A model generated the notes under the pieces. That model was not told the DNA's origin. It did no database searches and saw only the letters and a list, made by a program, of their open reading frames with translations. 64,000 nucleotides of DNA from Armatimonadetes bacterium Uphvl-Ar2 (GTDB lineage Bacteria; Armatimonadota; Fimbriimonadia; Fimbriimonadales; Fimbriimonadaceae): positions 1,240,001-1,304,000 of the forward strand of contig CP021424.1 in NCBI GenBank assembly GCA_002162095.1, written 5' to 3'. Shown here piece after piece: positions 8,460 through 16,909 of this stretch (its first letter is position 1; each line of letters begins with the position of its first letter). The translations under genes were made by a program, and so were the position numbers.

Positions 8460-8495
8460 AGACTCCGCCCACCCCAAAAGGGCGAGCGGAGTCTT
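8459..8495 (-). terminator. Intrinsic terminator between convergent genes
   Basis: AAGACTCCGC (8459-8468) pairs perfectly with GCGGAGTCTT (8486-8495). Read on the minus strand it is followed by TTTACTTTTT, a good rho-independent terminator for the tricorn-like gene. On the plus strand there is no U-run, so the photolyase transcript would be stopped only weakly. Confidence 0.8.
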
Positions 8496-8514
8496 GCCAG
8501 CTTCACGCCAACGA

Positions 8515-11500
8515 CTAGTTCAGGCGCTTCAGCAGTTCCTGCACCGCTCGTTCGAGCTGCGCATCGCGGCCTTGCAGCCACAGGTTGGGGTCGTAGAGCA
8601 CTTCCACCGTCGGGCGGCGGCCGTTGCGTTCTAGGTTCTCCATGTCCACGGTGTAGGCCCCGCTCGCCGGCATGCGGATCGAGCCACCGTCCCACATCGA
8701 CATGGAGTACGTCCCGATCACCCCGCCCCCGGTGCGCTCACCGATGACCGGACCGAGCTTCATGGCCTGGAAACCTTCGGAGAAGATTTCCGCGTTGCTA
8801 AACGAATACTGGTTCGTCATGGCCACGGCGGGCATCTCCAGGGCATTGCCTCGGTAGTTGTTCTCGCTAAAGCGCAGCGGCGAGTCCGGGTTGGTGCGGA
8901 TCAGCCACGGCTCCTTGCGCATGATGTTGAGGATGATGTGGCTGGTGTAGCCACCGCCATTGAAGCGCACGTCCACCACCAGGCCATCCTTACCATTGAG
9001 ATCGGTCTGGATCTCGGTGAGGAAGGTGGCCAGGCTCGGCTCATCCATACCTTCGATATGGATATAGCCCAGGCGACCGCTGCTTAACCGATCCACCTCG
9101 CGCTTGCTCCACTGCACCCAGGCGTCGTAGGCCAGGCCGTTCATCAGGGCGCGGCTGGCGGGCTTGATGGCCACATCCACCGTGCGGCCTCCGCGCTCCA
9201 CCTTCAGCATCACCTTGCGGCCGGTGCGGCCATCCAGTAGCTGCGCCAGGGTCATATCACCGCCGAGGGCCGTGCCATTCACGCTCACGATGCGGTCACC
9301 CTTCATGAGCTCCATATCCGGGTGGCTGGCCGGGGAGCCCGGCATCACCGAATCCACTATGTAGCGGCGTGCCACCAGGCCGGCGGGTTCAAAATTGACC
9401 CCCAGCCAGGCGGTGTTGGTGCGCTCGCCCGTGGGGGCGGCCGGGTCGCGCGGGGCGGTAGCCCCCAGGTGGCTGCTGTCCAAGCGCTCCATCATCTCGC
9501 CCATCAAGGCGTAGAAGTCGGCGCGGCTGGTGGCGTGCTTCACCTTCGGCTCATACTCGCGGCGGATGCCATCCCAATCCTTGCCGTGGAAGTCGCGGTC
9601 GTAATAGCCCCGCGCCATCGTCCACCAAATCTCCTCAAACAAGGCTTGCTCTTCGGCGGCTTGGTCCACGCGCTGCTCGCAGCTCACGCTGATGGGCGAG
9701 ACGGCGCCATTGGCCAGGTTAATGGCCAGCAGGCGGCCACCTTGGCTCACGTACGCCTTGGTCTTGGTGACAAAAGCCACCGAAGCCGGGCCGGTAATGC
9801 CGGTCACAGGGGTCGCCCCGCCGCGCTCGATGTTGATGGCACTGAACTGGCCGTCCACATTGCCCCACACAAAGTTGGCCGTAGGGTGCGGGGTGTAGCC
9901 CTGCGCCCCCTCGGGCAGCAGCACCCGACGGCGCTGGCGCAAGCCGTTCGGCTCTACCTTCACCTGAACCGGAGCGGCTTCGGTGCGGGCAGCTTCACCT
10001 TCCAGAGCATCCTCATCGAAGGTCACCGGCTCCGGCACCAGGCGGAAGGCTTCCAGCGTTGTGGTGCCGTTGCGAATTTCGCTGTAGTTGTTGCCCTCCA
10101 CGGCCGAGAACACCAGGTACTTGCCGTCGGCGGAGAACACTGGCGTGCCCGCGTCCTTGCCAACGGCGCCGACCACGACCGGGCTCCCGCCCTTCAGCGG
10201 CACCAGCTGGAGCTCCACGCCGCGTTGGCGGGTCAGGCTGACGGCCAAGTATTGGCCATCCGGCGACCAGGTGTACGGCTGGCCACCAAACACCCCTTCC
10301 AGGTAGTTGCCTTCGCTCAGCACCTTGGTTTCGCCGCCCTCCACCGGGCGGGCGCACAAGTAGCGCAGGCCGCGCACAAAGACCACGGTCTTGCCATCCG
10401 GCGAGAGGCTGTGGCCGGTGAGGTCTTCGCCTGCTTCCTCGTACCAGGTGGAGCTTTGGCCATCGCGCGTCACCACATTCAGGCGGCGGCGACCTTGATC
10501 GGTGACCTCGTTGTAAAGGATGCGGTCGTCATCCAGCCAGGTCGGACGCGTATCCGGGCGCACGTTGGTGGTCAGGCGCCGGGTCGCGCCACCGCGCTCG
10601 GTGGTCAGGAACAGGTCGCCCCCGGCCACCACGACGCCCCATTTGCCGTTGGGCGACACCGACCAGCCGTTGAAGCCGGTGGTAATGGTCTTGGTGACAT
10701 AGGGATCGCGTCGGCTATCGGCCGGGGCCGTGATGTTCAACGGGGCGGCGGTGCGCGATTCGGTCTTCAGCGTCCAGATGGCGCTGTCCTTTTGGAAGGC
10801 CGCCGTCTTGCCGTCGGCACTCACCGAGAGGAACCGGATGGTGCCATCGCTGAAGTTGGTAAGCATCCGCGGCTGGCTGCCATCGGCATTCATCGCCCAC
10901 ACGTTGGGCGCGCCGGAGCGGTTGCTCACAAAGAACACGCGGCCCGTGCTGTAGACCGGGAAGTTGTCTACTGCCTCATTGGTGGTGAGCTTCTTAAAGT
11001 TGCGGAACGGCGCACTGCCATCCGCCACCCAGATCTCGCTGGTGTTGGCACCATTGTGGCCCGGCTTGCGCCAGTGGCCGGCGCTGCCGCCGCCCGCCAT
11101 GTAGACCTTGCCCTCCGACCCCGGTGAGGGGTTGTAGAACATCTCCAGGAAGTGGGTGGTATGCGGCACCAGGTCGCCCCCGGCGCGCAGGGAGAACACA
11201 TTCAGGCGGCCAAATGCGTTGGTGTAGCCATAGACTATCGAACCATCCGCGCTGATGGCGGTGGGGTATTCGTCGCTGCTTTCCCAACTCAGGCGCGTGA
11301 GGCCGCTGCCATCGGGGGCCATACGGAAGAGGTCGAGATTGCCAAAGCGGTTGCTGGCGAAGGTGATGGACTTGCCATCGGGCGCCCACACGGGGAAGGT
11401 CTCGTCGGCCCCGTGGACGGTGAGACGGGTGGCATGACCCCCGGCCGCCGGCACCGACCATAGATCGCCCTGCCAGCTAAAGACAATCGTTTGCCCATCG

Positions 11501-11604
11501 GGCGAGAGCGCCGGATCTTGGGTCCTCAGGATGCCTTGCGCAAACGAGGCACCCGCCACCGTCACCAGGGCGAGTGCCATTGCGGAGCGAATACTGAAAC
11601 TCAT
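8515..11604 (-). CDS. Tricorn-like S41 peptidase, exported
   Basis: The 1029-residue protein begins with a signal peptide (SIRSAMALALVTVAGASFAQ, cleavage near residue 23). Repeated beta-propeller blades follow, with WD40/TolB-like signatures such as DPALSPDGQTIVFSWQGDLW and PVWAPDGKSITFASNR. A C1 helical region and a PDZ domain (PGSPASHPDMELMKGDRIVS) precede the S41 catalytic core with QYSFSNAEIFSEGF, whose second Ser is the likely nucleophile, and IGERTGGGVIG. Such proteins degrade peptides in a caged site; the signal suggests a periplasmic or outer location. The ATG at 11604 sits in the 3' arm of a hairpin. A TTG three bases upstream is less likely. Confidence 0.92.
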   Translation of the reverse strand: MSFSIRSAMALALVTVAGASFAQGILRTQDPALSPDGQTIVFSWQGDLWSVPAAGGHATRLTVHGADETFPVWAPDGKSITFASNRFGNLDLFRMAPDGSGLTRLSWESSDEYPTAISADGSIVYGYTNAFGRLNVFSLRAGGDLVPHTTHFLEMFYNPSPGSEGKVYMAGGGSAGHWRKPGHNGANTSEIWVADGSAPFRNFKKLTTNEAVDNFPVYSTGRVFFVSNRSGAPNVWAMNADGSQPRMLTNFSDGTIRFLSVSADGKTAAFQKDSAIWTLKTESRTAAPLNITAPADSRRDPYVTKTITTGFNGWSVSPNGKWGVVVAGGDLFLTTERGGATRRLTTNVRPDTRPTWLDDDRILYNEVTDQGRRRLNVVTRDGQSSTWYEEAGEDLTGHSLSPDGKTVVFVRGLRYLCARPVEGGETKVLSEGNYLEGVFGGQPYTWSPDGQYLAVSLTRQRGVELQLVPLKGGSPVVVGAVGKDAGTPVFSADGKYLVFSAVEGNNYSEIRNGTTTLEAFRLVPEPVTFDEDALEGEAARTEAAPVQVKVEPNGLRQRRRVLLPEGAQGYTPHPTANFVWGNVDGQFSAINIERGGATPVTGITGPASVAFVTKTKAYVSQGGRLLAINLANGAVSPISVSCEQRVDQAAEEQALFEEIWWTMARGYYDRDFHGKDWDGIRREYEPKVKHATSRADFYALMGEMMERLDSSHLGATAPRDPAAPTGERTNTAWLGVNFEPAGLVARRYIVDSVMPGSPASHPDMELMKGDRIVSVNGTALGGDMTLAQLLDGRTGRKVMLKVERGGRTVDVAIKPASRALMNGLAYDAWVQWSKREVDRLSSGRLGYIHIEGMDEPSLATFLTEIQTDLNGKDGLVVDVRFNGGGYTSHIILNIMRKEPWLIRTNPDSPLRFSENNYRGNALEMPAVAMTNQYSFSNAEIFSEGFQAMKLGPVIGERTGGGVIGTYSMSMWDGGSIRMPASGAYTVDMENLERNGRRPTVEVLYDPNLWLQGRDAQLERAVQELLKRLN

Positions 11605-11628
11605 CAAACAGGGGATACCTGTTTTGAT
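11603..11628 (-). promoter_or_regulatory. Hairpin overlapping the protease start codon
   Basis: ATCAAACAGG (11603-11612) can pair with CCTGTTTTGAT (11618-11628), with one bulged T. On the minus-strand mRNA the 3' arm ends in the ATG of the tricorn-like gene and covers its only AGG. It could hide the start codon or end transcription from the upstream gene. No U-run follows. Confidence 0.4.
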
Positions 11629-11638
11629 GCCGAATTGG

Positions 11639-12073
11639 TTACAGTTTCAGGTCCACAATCCCGGAAACACCCACGCCGGGCACCCCCTGGATCTCCTTGG
11701 GGTTGGTGATGTTGACCGAATCCACCGGGATGAGGGCGCGAATGCGGACTTCACCCAAGAATTCAGCTTCCGGAGAGGCCACAGCCTGCACTTTATCCAC
11801 CTGCGTCTTGGTTCCCATCACCTGGGCGGCGCCGATGGCGTCGCGGGTGTTAATGCCAATGCTGATGATGGGAACCACCTTGCTGTAACTTGCGTTGGTG
11901 TCCTTGTGCCCGGTGAGCCCGTTGAAGGCGCGGTTGATCTCCGGCGCAAACTGCTTGACGGCGGCCCCTACGCCGAGGATCTTGATGATTTGGCGGACTT
12001 GCCCCTGAGCCCCGGTGGACATCAGCATGACGGCGGCCAAGGCGAGGCCTGAGACTTTCCAAGTTCGTTTCAC
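11639..12073 (-). CDS. Small exported protein of unknown function
   Basis: The 144-residue protein starts at GTG behind AAAGAAG. A clear signal peptide (KRTWKVSGLALAAVMLMSTGAQG) is followed by a small mixed domain rich in Val, Ile and Gly, with no cysteines and no recognisable motif. The C-terminus VGVSGIVDLKL could be a beta strand. It lies between the SLH porin and the tricorn-like protease on the same strand, 31-35 bp upstream of the latter. A role at the cell surface is inferred from the signal peptide only. Confidence 0.7.
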   Translation of the reverse strand: MKRTWKVSGLALAAVMLMSTGAQGQVRQIIKILGVGAAVKQFAPEINRAFNGLTGHKDTNASYSKVVPIISIGINTRDAIGAAQVMGTKTQVDKVQAVASPEAEFLGEVRIRALIPVDSVNITNPKEIQGVPGVGVSGIVDLKL

Positions 12074-12130
12074 ACTTCTTTAGACGATCCATAAGGGTTG
12101 GGGGTTTGCCCTTACCGTCCTTGAGCAAAG

Positions 12131-12164
12131 GAAAGGCCCCCAACCCGAAGAGTGGAGGCCTTTC
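12131..12164 (-). terminator. Terminator after the SLH porin
   Basis: GAAAGGCC and GGCCTTTC (12131-12138 and 12157-12164) form a perfect stem whose inner part also pairs around a loop reading TTCG on the minus strand. A short U-rich stretch (TTTCCTTT) follows on that strand. It ends the porin transcript. Confidence 0.7.
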
Positions 12165-12183
12165 TTGCTTTCCGAAAGTTCGT

Positions 12184-14070
12184 TTAGAACTTGACGGAGA
12201 GCTGGGTGGTGATCAGACCACCGCGGTAGCGGTTGTTGGCGAAACCAAAGGCAGCATTGCGGCCCTTGAAGTCAACATCGCTGTAGAGGTAGCCGATGGC
12301 CACGTTGCTGTTGGCGCCCAGACCGTAGTCGAAGCCGACTTGGAACCATCGCTGGTTCGGGTCGGTGCCGGCGGAGTAGTTCCAGCGGACATCTTCGTAC
12401 GAAGCCTTGAAGCCCCAGTTGGAGGCCAGCTTGTAGTCGAGACCAACCTTGAAGGCAGTCACGTCATCGTTGGTGGACACCAGCGGGTTGCCGGCGGCAC
12501 CGGCTTGCACCGGCGTCAAGAATTGACCCTTCACGTAGACGCTCAGGTCGTTCGACGGCTTGAAGTTCACGCCAGCGAAGAAGCCTTCGATGTTGCGCGG
12601 GTTCCAAACCGTACCGACGCGATCCCAGCTACCAGCAGCGAGGAAGTTGCTCTCCACGCGTCGGAAACCACCGGTCAGGTCGAAGTTGCTGACCTTGTAG
12701 CCAAGGCCGACTTCGAACGCCGAGTTGTCGGTGTCGATCACGCTCGTGTCGCCGCGGCCAGCCACGGACTGGCTGAACTTACCGGAGACGGCCAGGCCGC
12801 TAAAGTTGAAGTCAGCTTCGGCGCCGTAGACGCTCAGGCGGTTCACGCCACCGTTAGTGGTGGGGTTCACATCGCTGTCATGGATGATGTAAGCAAGGTT
12901 GAGCTTGCCGTTGTCACCCAGACCGAACATGGCTTGCAGACCGAGGGTGGTGTCCACCACGGCGGCCGGGTTGCCCAGGTTCAGACTGATCGAGTTGAGG
13001 TCCGTACCGTTGGTCGAGTTGCGCTGGCTGTTCTGACCGCCGAACAGGTTGACCTTCGCTTCACCAAAGTTGAAGCCCAGGATCGCACCGTCGAAGATGA
13101 AGTTGCCATTGTCCCATCGCTCGTTGGCGTAGTACGGCGTGTAGTCGCTGCGCTTCCACAGGTACTTACCGACTTGGTGACCCACGCGACCCACTTCAGC
13201 ATTGAAACCTTGACCGGCCAGGGCGCTGTTGAAGTTCGCGGAGAGGTTGTAGATGTAGACGTCGCTGGCGTTGCCACCGTTGTTGAACGGCAGACCGGCG
13301 TTGCGCGAATTCAGCGAACCGAGCGCAGCGAGCGTATCGCCGGTGACCAGCGTGCCCTTGAAGGAGGTGTTGTCGTCGACCTTGCCGCTGAGGCTCAGGC
13401 CGAGTTCGTGCAGCACGCTCAGGTCGCGGGTCACGCCAACCGGGTTGGTCAGGTTGCCAACGCCCGTCGGGCGGCCGTCTTGCGTCAGACCGAAGTCTCC
13501 TTCGTTGCTGTGACCACCGAGGATCAGGAAGTTGACGTCACCACCGATCTTCACGCTGGCGCCGCCGCTTTCCAGTCGTCGCACGCGCTCATCGAGCGAG
13601 GCCACGTCGGATTGCAACTTGTCAACGTCCACGCCGAGGCTGGCGAGTTCCTTTTCGAACTCGGTGCTCAGTCGCTTGAAGTTTTCGATGTCGGAGCGCC
13701 AGGCCTTCATGCCGTCCACGTCGCGCTTCAGCGCTTCGAGGGCGGTGCGGAGGTCGCTGTTGTCGCCACCTTGGTTCTGGCCGATCATGCGCTCAAGATC
13801 AGAGATCTTGCCTTCCATGCCTTCGACCACACCCATCATGCGCATGTAGAGCTGGTTCAGCGCCACCGCGAATTCGTAGCGGGTCGTCGGTCGGTTGCCG
13901 CGATAGAGGCCATCCGGGTAACCGAAGAGCACGCTGCCCTTCAGGTTCGACAGAGCTTCAAAAGCCCAGTGATTGTCCGGAACGTCCGGGAAGTTGTCCT
14001 GCGCGAGGGCCGGCACGATGAGACCCGCACCGAGCACCGCCGTCAGGGCGAACTTGATCATTTTGTTCAT
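12184..14070 (-). CDS. SLH-domain outer-membrane porin (OmpM/OprB-like)
   Basis: The 628-residue protein starts at the ATG at 14070 behind TTTTGGAG. A signal peptide (MIKFALTAVLGAGLIVPALA) leads into one S-layer-homology domain (about 25-80: NFPDVPDNHWAFEALSNLKG through RPTTRYEFAVALNQLY). A charged coiled coil (about 90-170) follows, then a beta-barrel with alternating hydrophobic strands ending in FGFANNRYRG and a C-terminal TTQLSVKF with a terminal aromatic residue. SLH porins of Negativicutes, Thermus and cyanobacteria bind wall polymers through SLH and anchor the outer membrane; the same is expected here. It has its own strong promoter, leader and terminator. Confidence 0.92.
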   Translation of the reverse strand: MNKMIKFALTAVLGAGLIVPALAQDNFPDVPDNHWAFEALSNLKGSVLFGYPDGLYRGNRPTTRYEFAVALNQLYMRMMGVVEGMEGKISDLERMIGQNQGGDNSDLRTALEALKRDVDGMKAWRSDIENFKRLSTEFEKELASLGVDVDKLQSDVASLDERVRRLESGGASVKIGGDVNFLILGGHSNEGDFGLTQDGRPTGVGNLTNPVGVTRDLSVLHELGLSLSGKVDDNTSFKGTLVTGDTLAALGSLNSRNAGLPFNNGGNASDVYIYNLSANFNSALAGQGFNAEVGRVGHQVGKYLWKRSDYTPYYANERWDNGNFIFDGAILGFNFGEAKVNLFGGQNSQRNSTNGTDLNSISLNLGNPAAVVDTTLGLQAMFGLGDNGKLNLAYIIHDSDVNPTTNGGVNRLSVYGAEADFNFSGLAVSGKFSQSVAGRGDTSVIDTDNSAFEVGLGYKVSNFDLTGGFRRVESNFLAAGSWDRVGTVWNPRNIEGFFAGVNFKPSNDLSVYVKGQFLTPVQAGAAGNPLVSTNDDVTAFKVGLDYKLASNWGFKASYEDVRWNYSAGTDPNQRWFQVGFDYGLGANSNVAIGYLYSDVDFKGRNAAFGFANNRYRGGLITTQLSVKF

Positions 14071-14233
14071 TTGGTTTCTCCAAAAGGGACACCATTTGCC
14101 GAACAACTAGACCGCTCGTGCGTTTCGATTGACCTTAAGCACATCTTTCCTCAAGTTCCTTGTGCCCCAGCAACCGTCGCAGTTGTGGTCGCGCGTCCTG
14201 CGCGTGGTATCACCTGGTTTCCCAGGCATCCCC

Positions 14234-14262
14234 ATTATTACAGAACGATCTACCCAGGTCAA
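14234..14262 (-). promoter_or_regulatory. Sigma-70-type promoter of the SLH porin
   Basis: On the minus strand TTGACC (14257-14262) and TAATAA (14235-14240) are 16 nt apart, the nearest match to a housekeeping promoter in the window. It gives a 5' leader of about 155-160 nt before the porin ATG, with a Shine-Dalgarno site, unlike the leaderless starts elsewhere. Confidence 0.65.
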
Positions 14263-14305
14263 CCATTTCGGGCACCCTGGTAAAAATTAGGTCTAAAAAC
14301 AGGAC

Positions 14306-15649
14306 CTACTGCCGCACCAATTGCAGAACTTCGTCCGTCTTTGCGCGCATCAGGGCCCCGTCGCCCCGGCTCTCCACGTTCAAACGGATGACCGGCTCAG
14401 TATTCGAACCCCGCAAATTGAAGCGCCAATTCGGGTAGCTGATGCTGATGCCGTCAGTAGTGTCCAGTTCGCCGTCGGCGTACTGCGCTTGCACGCGGGC
14501 CAGCACTTCTTTCACGTCCGCCACGGTGCTGTTGATCTCGCCACTGCAGGGGTATTTGGCCATCATGTCGGCCACCAGGGCCCCCAGGCTTTGCCCGGTC
14601 ACGCTCACCAGCTTGGCCACCAGCATCAGCGGAATCATCCCGCTGTCGCAATACCAGTGGTCGCGGAAGTAGTGGTGGGCGCTCATTTCGCCGCCGTACA
14701 CCGCGTTTTCGACGCGCATTTTTTCCTTTATGAAAGCGTGCCCGCTCTTGCACAGCACGGCGCGGCCGCCGGCCTCGGCCACGATGTCAAGCGTGTTCCA
14801 TGTCAGGCGCGGGTCGTAAACAATCGCCGCCCCGGGGTTGTCCTGCAAGATCGCCTTGGCCAGCAACCCCACAATATAGTAACCCTCAATGAAGGTGCCG
14901 TCCTCGGTGAGGAAGAAACAGCGGTCGTAGTCGCCATCCCAGGCCACGCCAAAGTCAAAACCACCCTCCTTGAGTCGAGCTTCGATCGGGGCGCGAGATT
15001 CGGGTAGGATCGGGTTGGGCACCCCGTTGGGGAAGTGGCCGTCCGGCTCGAACATCATCCGCTCCACCTGCAGCGGGATGTGCGGCATCAACTTCTCCAT
15101 CGCCACACCGGCCGCGCCGTTGCCGGGGCTGGCCAGCACTTTCAGCGGCTTTATCTCGTGGTTCGCATCAAAGGTCAGCAGGTGCTGGATGAAATCGTCG
15201 TAGACGTCGCGCTGGCTCACCTGGCCCTGGCCCTCACGCTCCCACTTTTGCTCGTAGGCGCGGCGTTCAATCTCATTCAGGCCGGTGTCGCTGCTGATGG
15301 GGCGGCTTTCCACTCGCACCATCTTCATGCCGTTGTCCTGCGGCGGGTTGTGGCTGGCGGTGATCATCACGCCGCCGTCGTAGCCGTAGTGCGCGGTGGC
15401 AAAGTAGACCATCTCGGTGCCGATGAGCCCCAGCTGAATCACGTCCACCCCGGCGTCAGCGAGCCCCCGGGTCAGGGCCTCCATCAGGTCAGGCCCACTC
15501 AGGCGGATATCGTGGCCCACGCACACCGATTTGGACCCCGTCTCATCCGCGAAGGCGCGCCCTACGCGGTAGGCCAGCTCGGGGTTCAAATCATTGGGCA
15601 CCTGCCCGCGGATGTCATACGCTTTGAAGCAGGCGAAATACTGACCCAT
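14306..15649 (-). CDS. manB: Phosphomannomutase/phosphoglucomutase
   Basis: The 447-residue alpha-D-phosphohexomutase converts mannose-6-P and mannose-1-P (and often the glucose forms) for surface polysaccharide synthesis. Domain 1 begins FKAYDIRGQVPNDL; the phospho-serine loop is MITASHNPPQDNGMK; the metal loop is VAWDGDYDRCFF; domain 3 carries GGEMSAHHYFRDHWYCDSG for sugar recognition; domain 4 has RGSNTEPVIRLNVES. The ATG at 15649 gives the standard N-terminus. TAACTT lies 10 nt before it, so the leader would be only a few bases long. Confidence 0.93.
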   Translation of the reverse strand: MGQYFACFKAYDIRGQVPNDLNPELAYRVGRAFADETGSKSVCVGHDIRLSGPDLMEALTRGLADAGVDVIQLGLIGTEMVYFATAHYGYDGGVMITASHNPPQDNGMKMVRVESRPISSDTGLNEIERRAYEQKWEREGQGQVSQRDVYDDFIQHLLTFDANHEIKPLKVLASPGNGAAGVAMEKLMPHIPLQVERMMFEPDGHFPNGVPNPILPESRAPIEARLKEGGFDFGVAWDGDYDRCFFLTEDGTFIEGYYIVGLLAKAILQDNPGAAIVYDPRLTWNTLDIVAEAGGRAVLCKSGHAFIKEKMRVENAVYGGEMSAHHYFRDHWYCDSGMIPLMLVAKLVSVTGQSLGALVADMMAKYPCSGEINSTVADVKEVLARVQAQYADGELDTTDGISISYPNWRFNLRGSNTEPVIRLNVESRGDGALMRAKTDEVLQLVRQ

Positions 15650-15704
15650 ACCAAGCGGGAAGTTACCCGACCCGGGCGGTAACCTCAACCGAAGGAGTAC
15701 CAGA

Positions 15705-16574
15705 GTGGCGGCAAAACGTATCGGAGCGCACATGCCGACGGGCAAAGGGCTGGCGGACGCGCTGCGGCGCGGAGTGGATATCGGGTGCACGGCCGTGCAG
15801 GTGTTCACCAGTAGCCCGCAGCAATGGGCGGCCCGGCCGATCACCGAGGAGATGGCGACCGAATTCCGGGCGACGGCGGAAGAGCTGAACCTGACGCCTT
15901 TCACCGTCAGCCACGACAGCTACCTCATCAACCTGGCCGCCCCCGACGAAGAAAAGCGGGAGAAATCCATGCGCGGCCTGGCGCGAGAGCTGGAGCGCTG
16001 CGCCCATCTCGGCATCCCTTATGTCATTAGCCACATGGGCGCGCACATGGGCGAAGGCGAAGAGGTGGGCTTGGCCAAAGTGGCCGAAGCGGCCCGCTCG
16101 ATCCTGGCCGAAACTCCCGCCGGCGTCACCCTGCTGATGGAGACTACCGCCGGGCAGGGATCATCTCTCAACTACAAGTTCGAGCACCTGGAGTGGCTGC
16201 TGAACGCCTGCAATGGCCACCCCCAACTAGGAGTGTGCGTGGACACCTGCCACATCTTTGCGGCGGGTTACGACATCCGCACCGAGGAAGGCTATGCCAC
16301 GACCATGGCCGAACTGGACCAGCGCATCGGCGCCGAACGGGTGAAGGTCATCCACGTCAACGATAGTCAAAAGCCATTCGGCAAGCGAGTGGACCGGCAC
16401 GCTCACCTCGGCCAAGGCGAGATCGGGCCGGTGGCCTTTGCGTGCCTGTGCCAGGACGCGCGATGGACGGAAACGCCTTTGATTGTGGAAACCCCGGAAG
16501 CCGAAACCCACCACCAAGTGAACGTGGCGAGGCTGTGGGCGTGGAGTCGTGGCGAAAATCCTGTAATGGACTGA
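15705..16574 (+). CDS. nfo: Endonuclease IV (AP endonuclease)
   Basis: The 289-residue zinc-dependent AP endonuclease cuts 5' of abasic sites in base-excision repair. The family features are visible in order: RIGAHMPTGKGLADAL, AVQVFTSSPQQW, SHDSYLINLAAPDEEKR, the metal-site strands MGAHMGEG, METTAGQGSSLNY, VDTCHIFAAGYD, and VIHVNDSQKPFGKRVDRHAHLGQGEIG. The GTG start at 15705 has an excellent GAAGGAG site 7 nt upstream. It is divergent from the mutase gene, with 55 bp between the start codons. Confidence 0.96.
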   Translation: MAAKRIGAHMPTGKGLADALRRGVDIGCTAVQVFTSSPQQWAARPITEEMATEFRATAEELNLTPFTVSHDSYLINLAAPDEEKREKSMRGLARELERCAHLGIPYVISHMGAHMGEGEEVGLAKVAEAARSILAETPAGVTLLMETTAGQGSSLNYKFEHLEWLLNACNGHPQLGVCVDTCHIFAAGYDIRTEEGYATTMAELDQRIGAERVKVIHVNDSQKPFGKRVDRHAHLGQGEIGPVAFACLCQDARWTETPLIVETPEAETHHQVNVARLWAWSRGENPVMD

Positions 16575-16635
16575 ACAATCTGGCCTTTTCGTCGTCTCAT
16601 TACTGTGGGTAGCCGACTGAGGCCACCTGCAGACG

Positions 16636-16733
16636 CAAAAAAGCCGGACACAGTGGAGAGGACTTACTGAGCCCGGCAACGGTTGTTTTCTCGCATTGCT
16701 ACCGCATCTGACGTGCGTTTCACGTTGCAACCC
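16636..16733 (-). ncRNA. Candidate small RNA with promoter and terminator
   Basis: On the minus strand a GATAAAAT -10 (TAAAAT, 16736-16741) is followed after about 7 nt by a plausible transcript start. The RNA could fold with GCAACG (16728-16723) pairing to CGTTGC (16681-16676). It ends in a hairpin, GCCGG/CCGGC (16677-16673 with 16647-16643) plus CAGT/ACTG inside, followed by six U. No open frame with a ribosome site is inside. I checked it against SRP, RNase P, tmRNA and common riboswitch consensus strings from memory and found no match. Expression is unproven. Confidence 0.4.
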
Positions 16734-16895
16734 TAATTTTATCCGATTTCTGGGTCCCCCCTGTATAGGGGGTATGACCGGTTTTTTATCGTTACAGCAA
16801 TAATTGTGGGGCCCGCCGGTTCGGGGAGCCATGGCGGCATTCGTAGGCGATCCCCAAAACCTCCTCTCCAGTTCTAGGATTTTGTGCCGAAAACC

Positions 16896-16901
16896 TAAAG
16901 T
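16896..16901 (+). promoter_or_regulatory. Leaderless -10 candidate, TAAAGT
   Basis: TAAAGT is 8 nt before the ATG of the GAF-domain sensor, which lacks a Shine-Dalgarno sequence. Confidence 0.5.
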
Positions 16902-16909
16902 GAAACCTC

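Larger units (their letters stand above)
16575..16909. other. 335-bp intergenic region with structured elements
   Basis: No protein gene is supported. It contains a minus-strand small-RNA candidate (16636-16733), a perfect CCCCCT-GTAT-AGGGGG hairpin (16757-16772), a TAGGAT (16876-16881) and the TAAAGT that probably starts the downstream sensor gene. The segment is visibly more AT-rich than the coding DNA around it. Confidence 0.6.

Noticed and set aside
9322-11127. A 601-codon plus-strand open frame
   Set aside because: Antisense to the tricorn-like protease, which has clear propeller, PDZ and S41 motifs.
12106-14283. A 725-codon plus-strand open frame
   Set aside because: Antisense shadow of the SLH porin; no domain or ribosome site.
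16575-16909. SRP RNA, RNase P RNA, tmRNA or a known riboswitch
   Set aside because: The conserved strings of these RNAs are not present on either strand; only a generic small RNA can be proposed.
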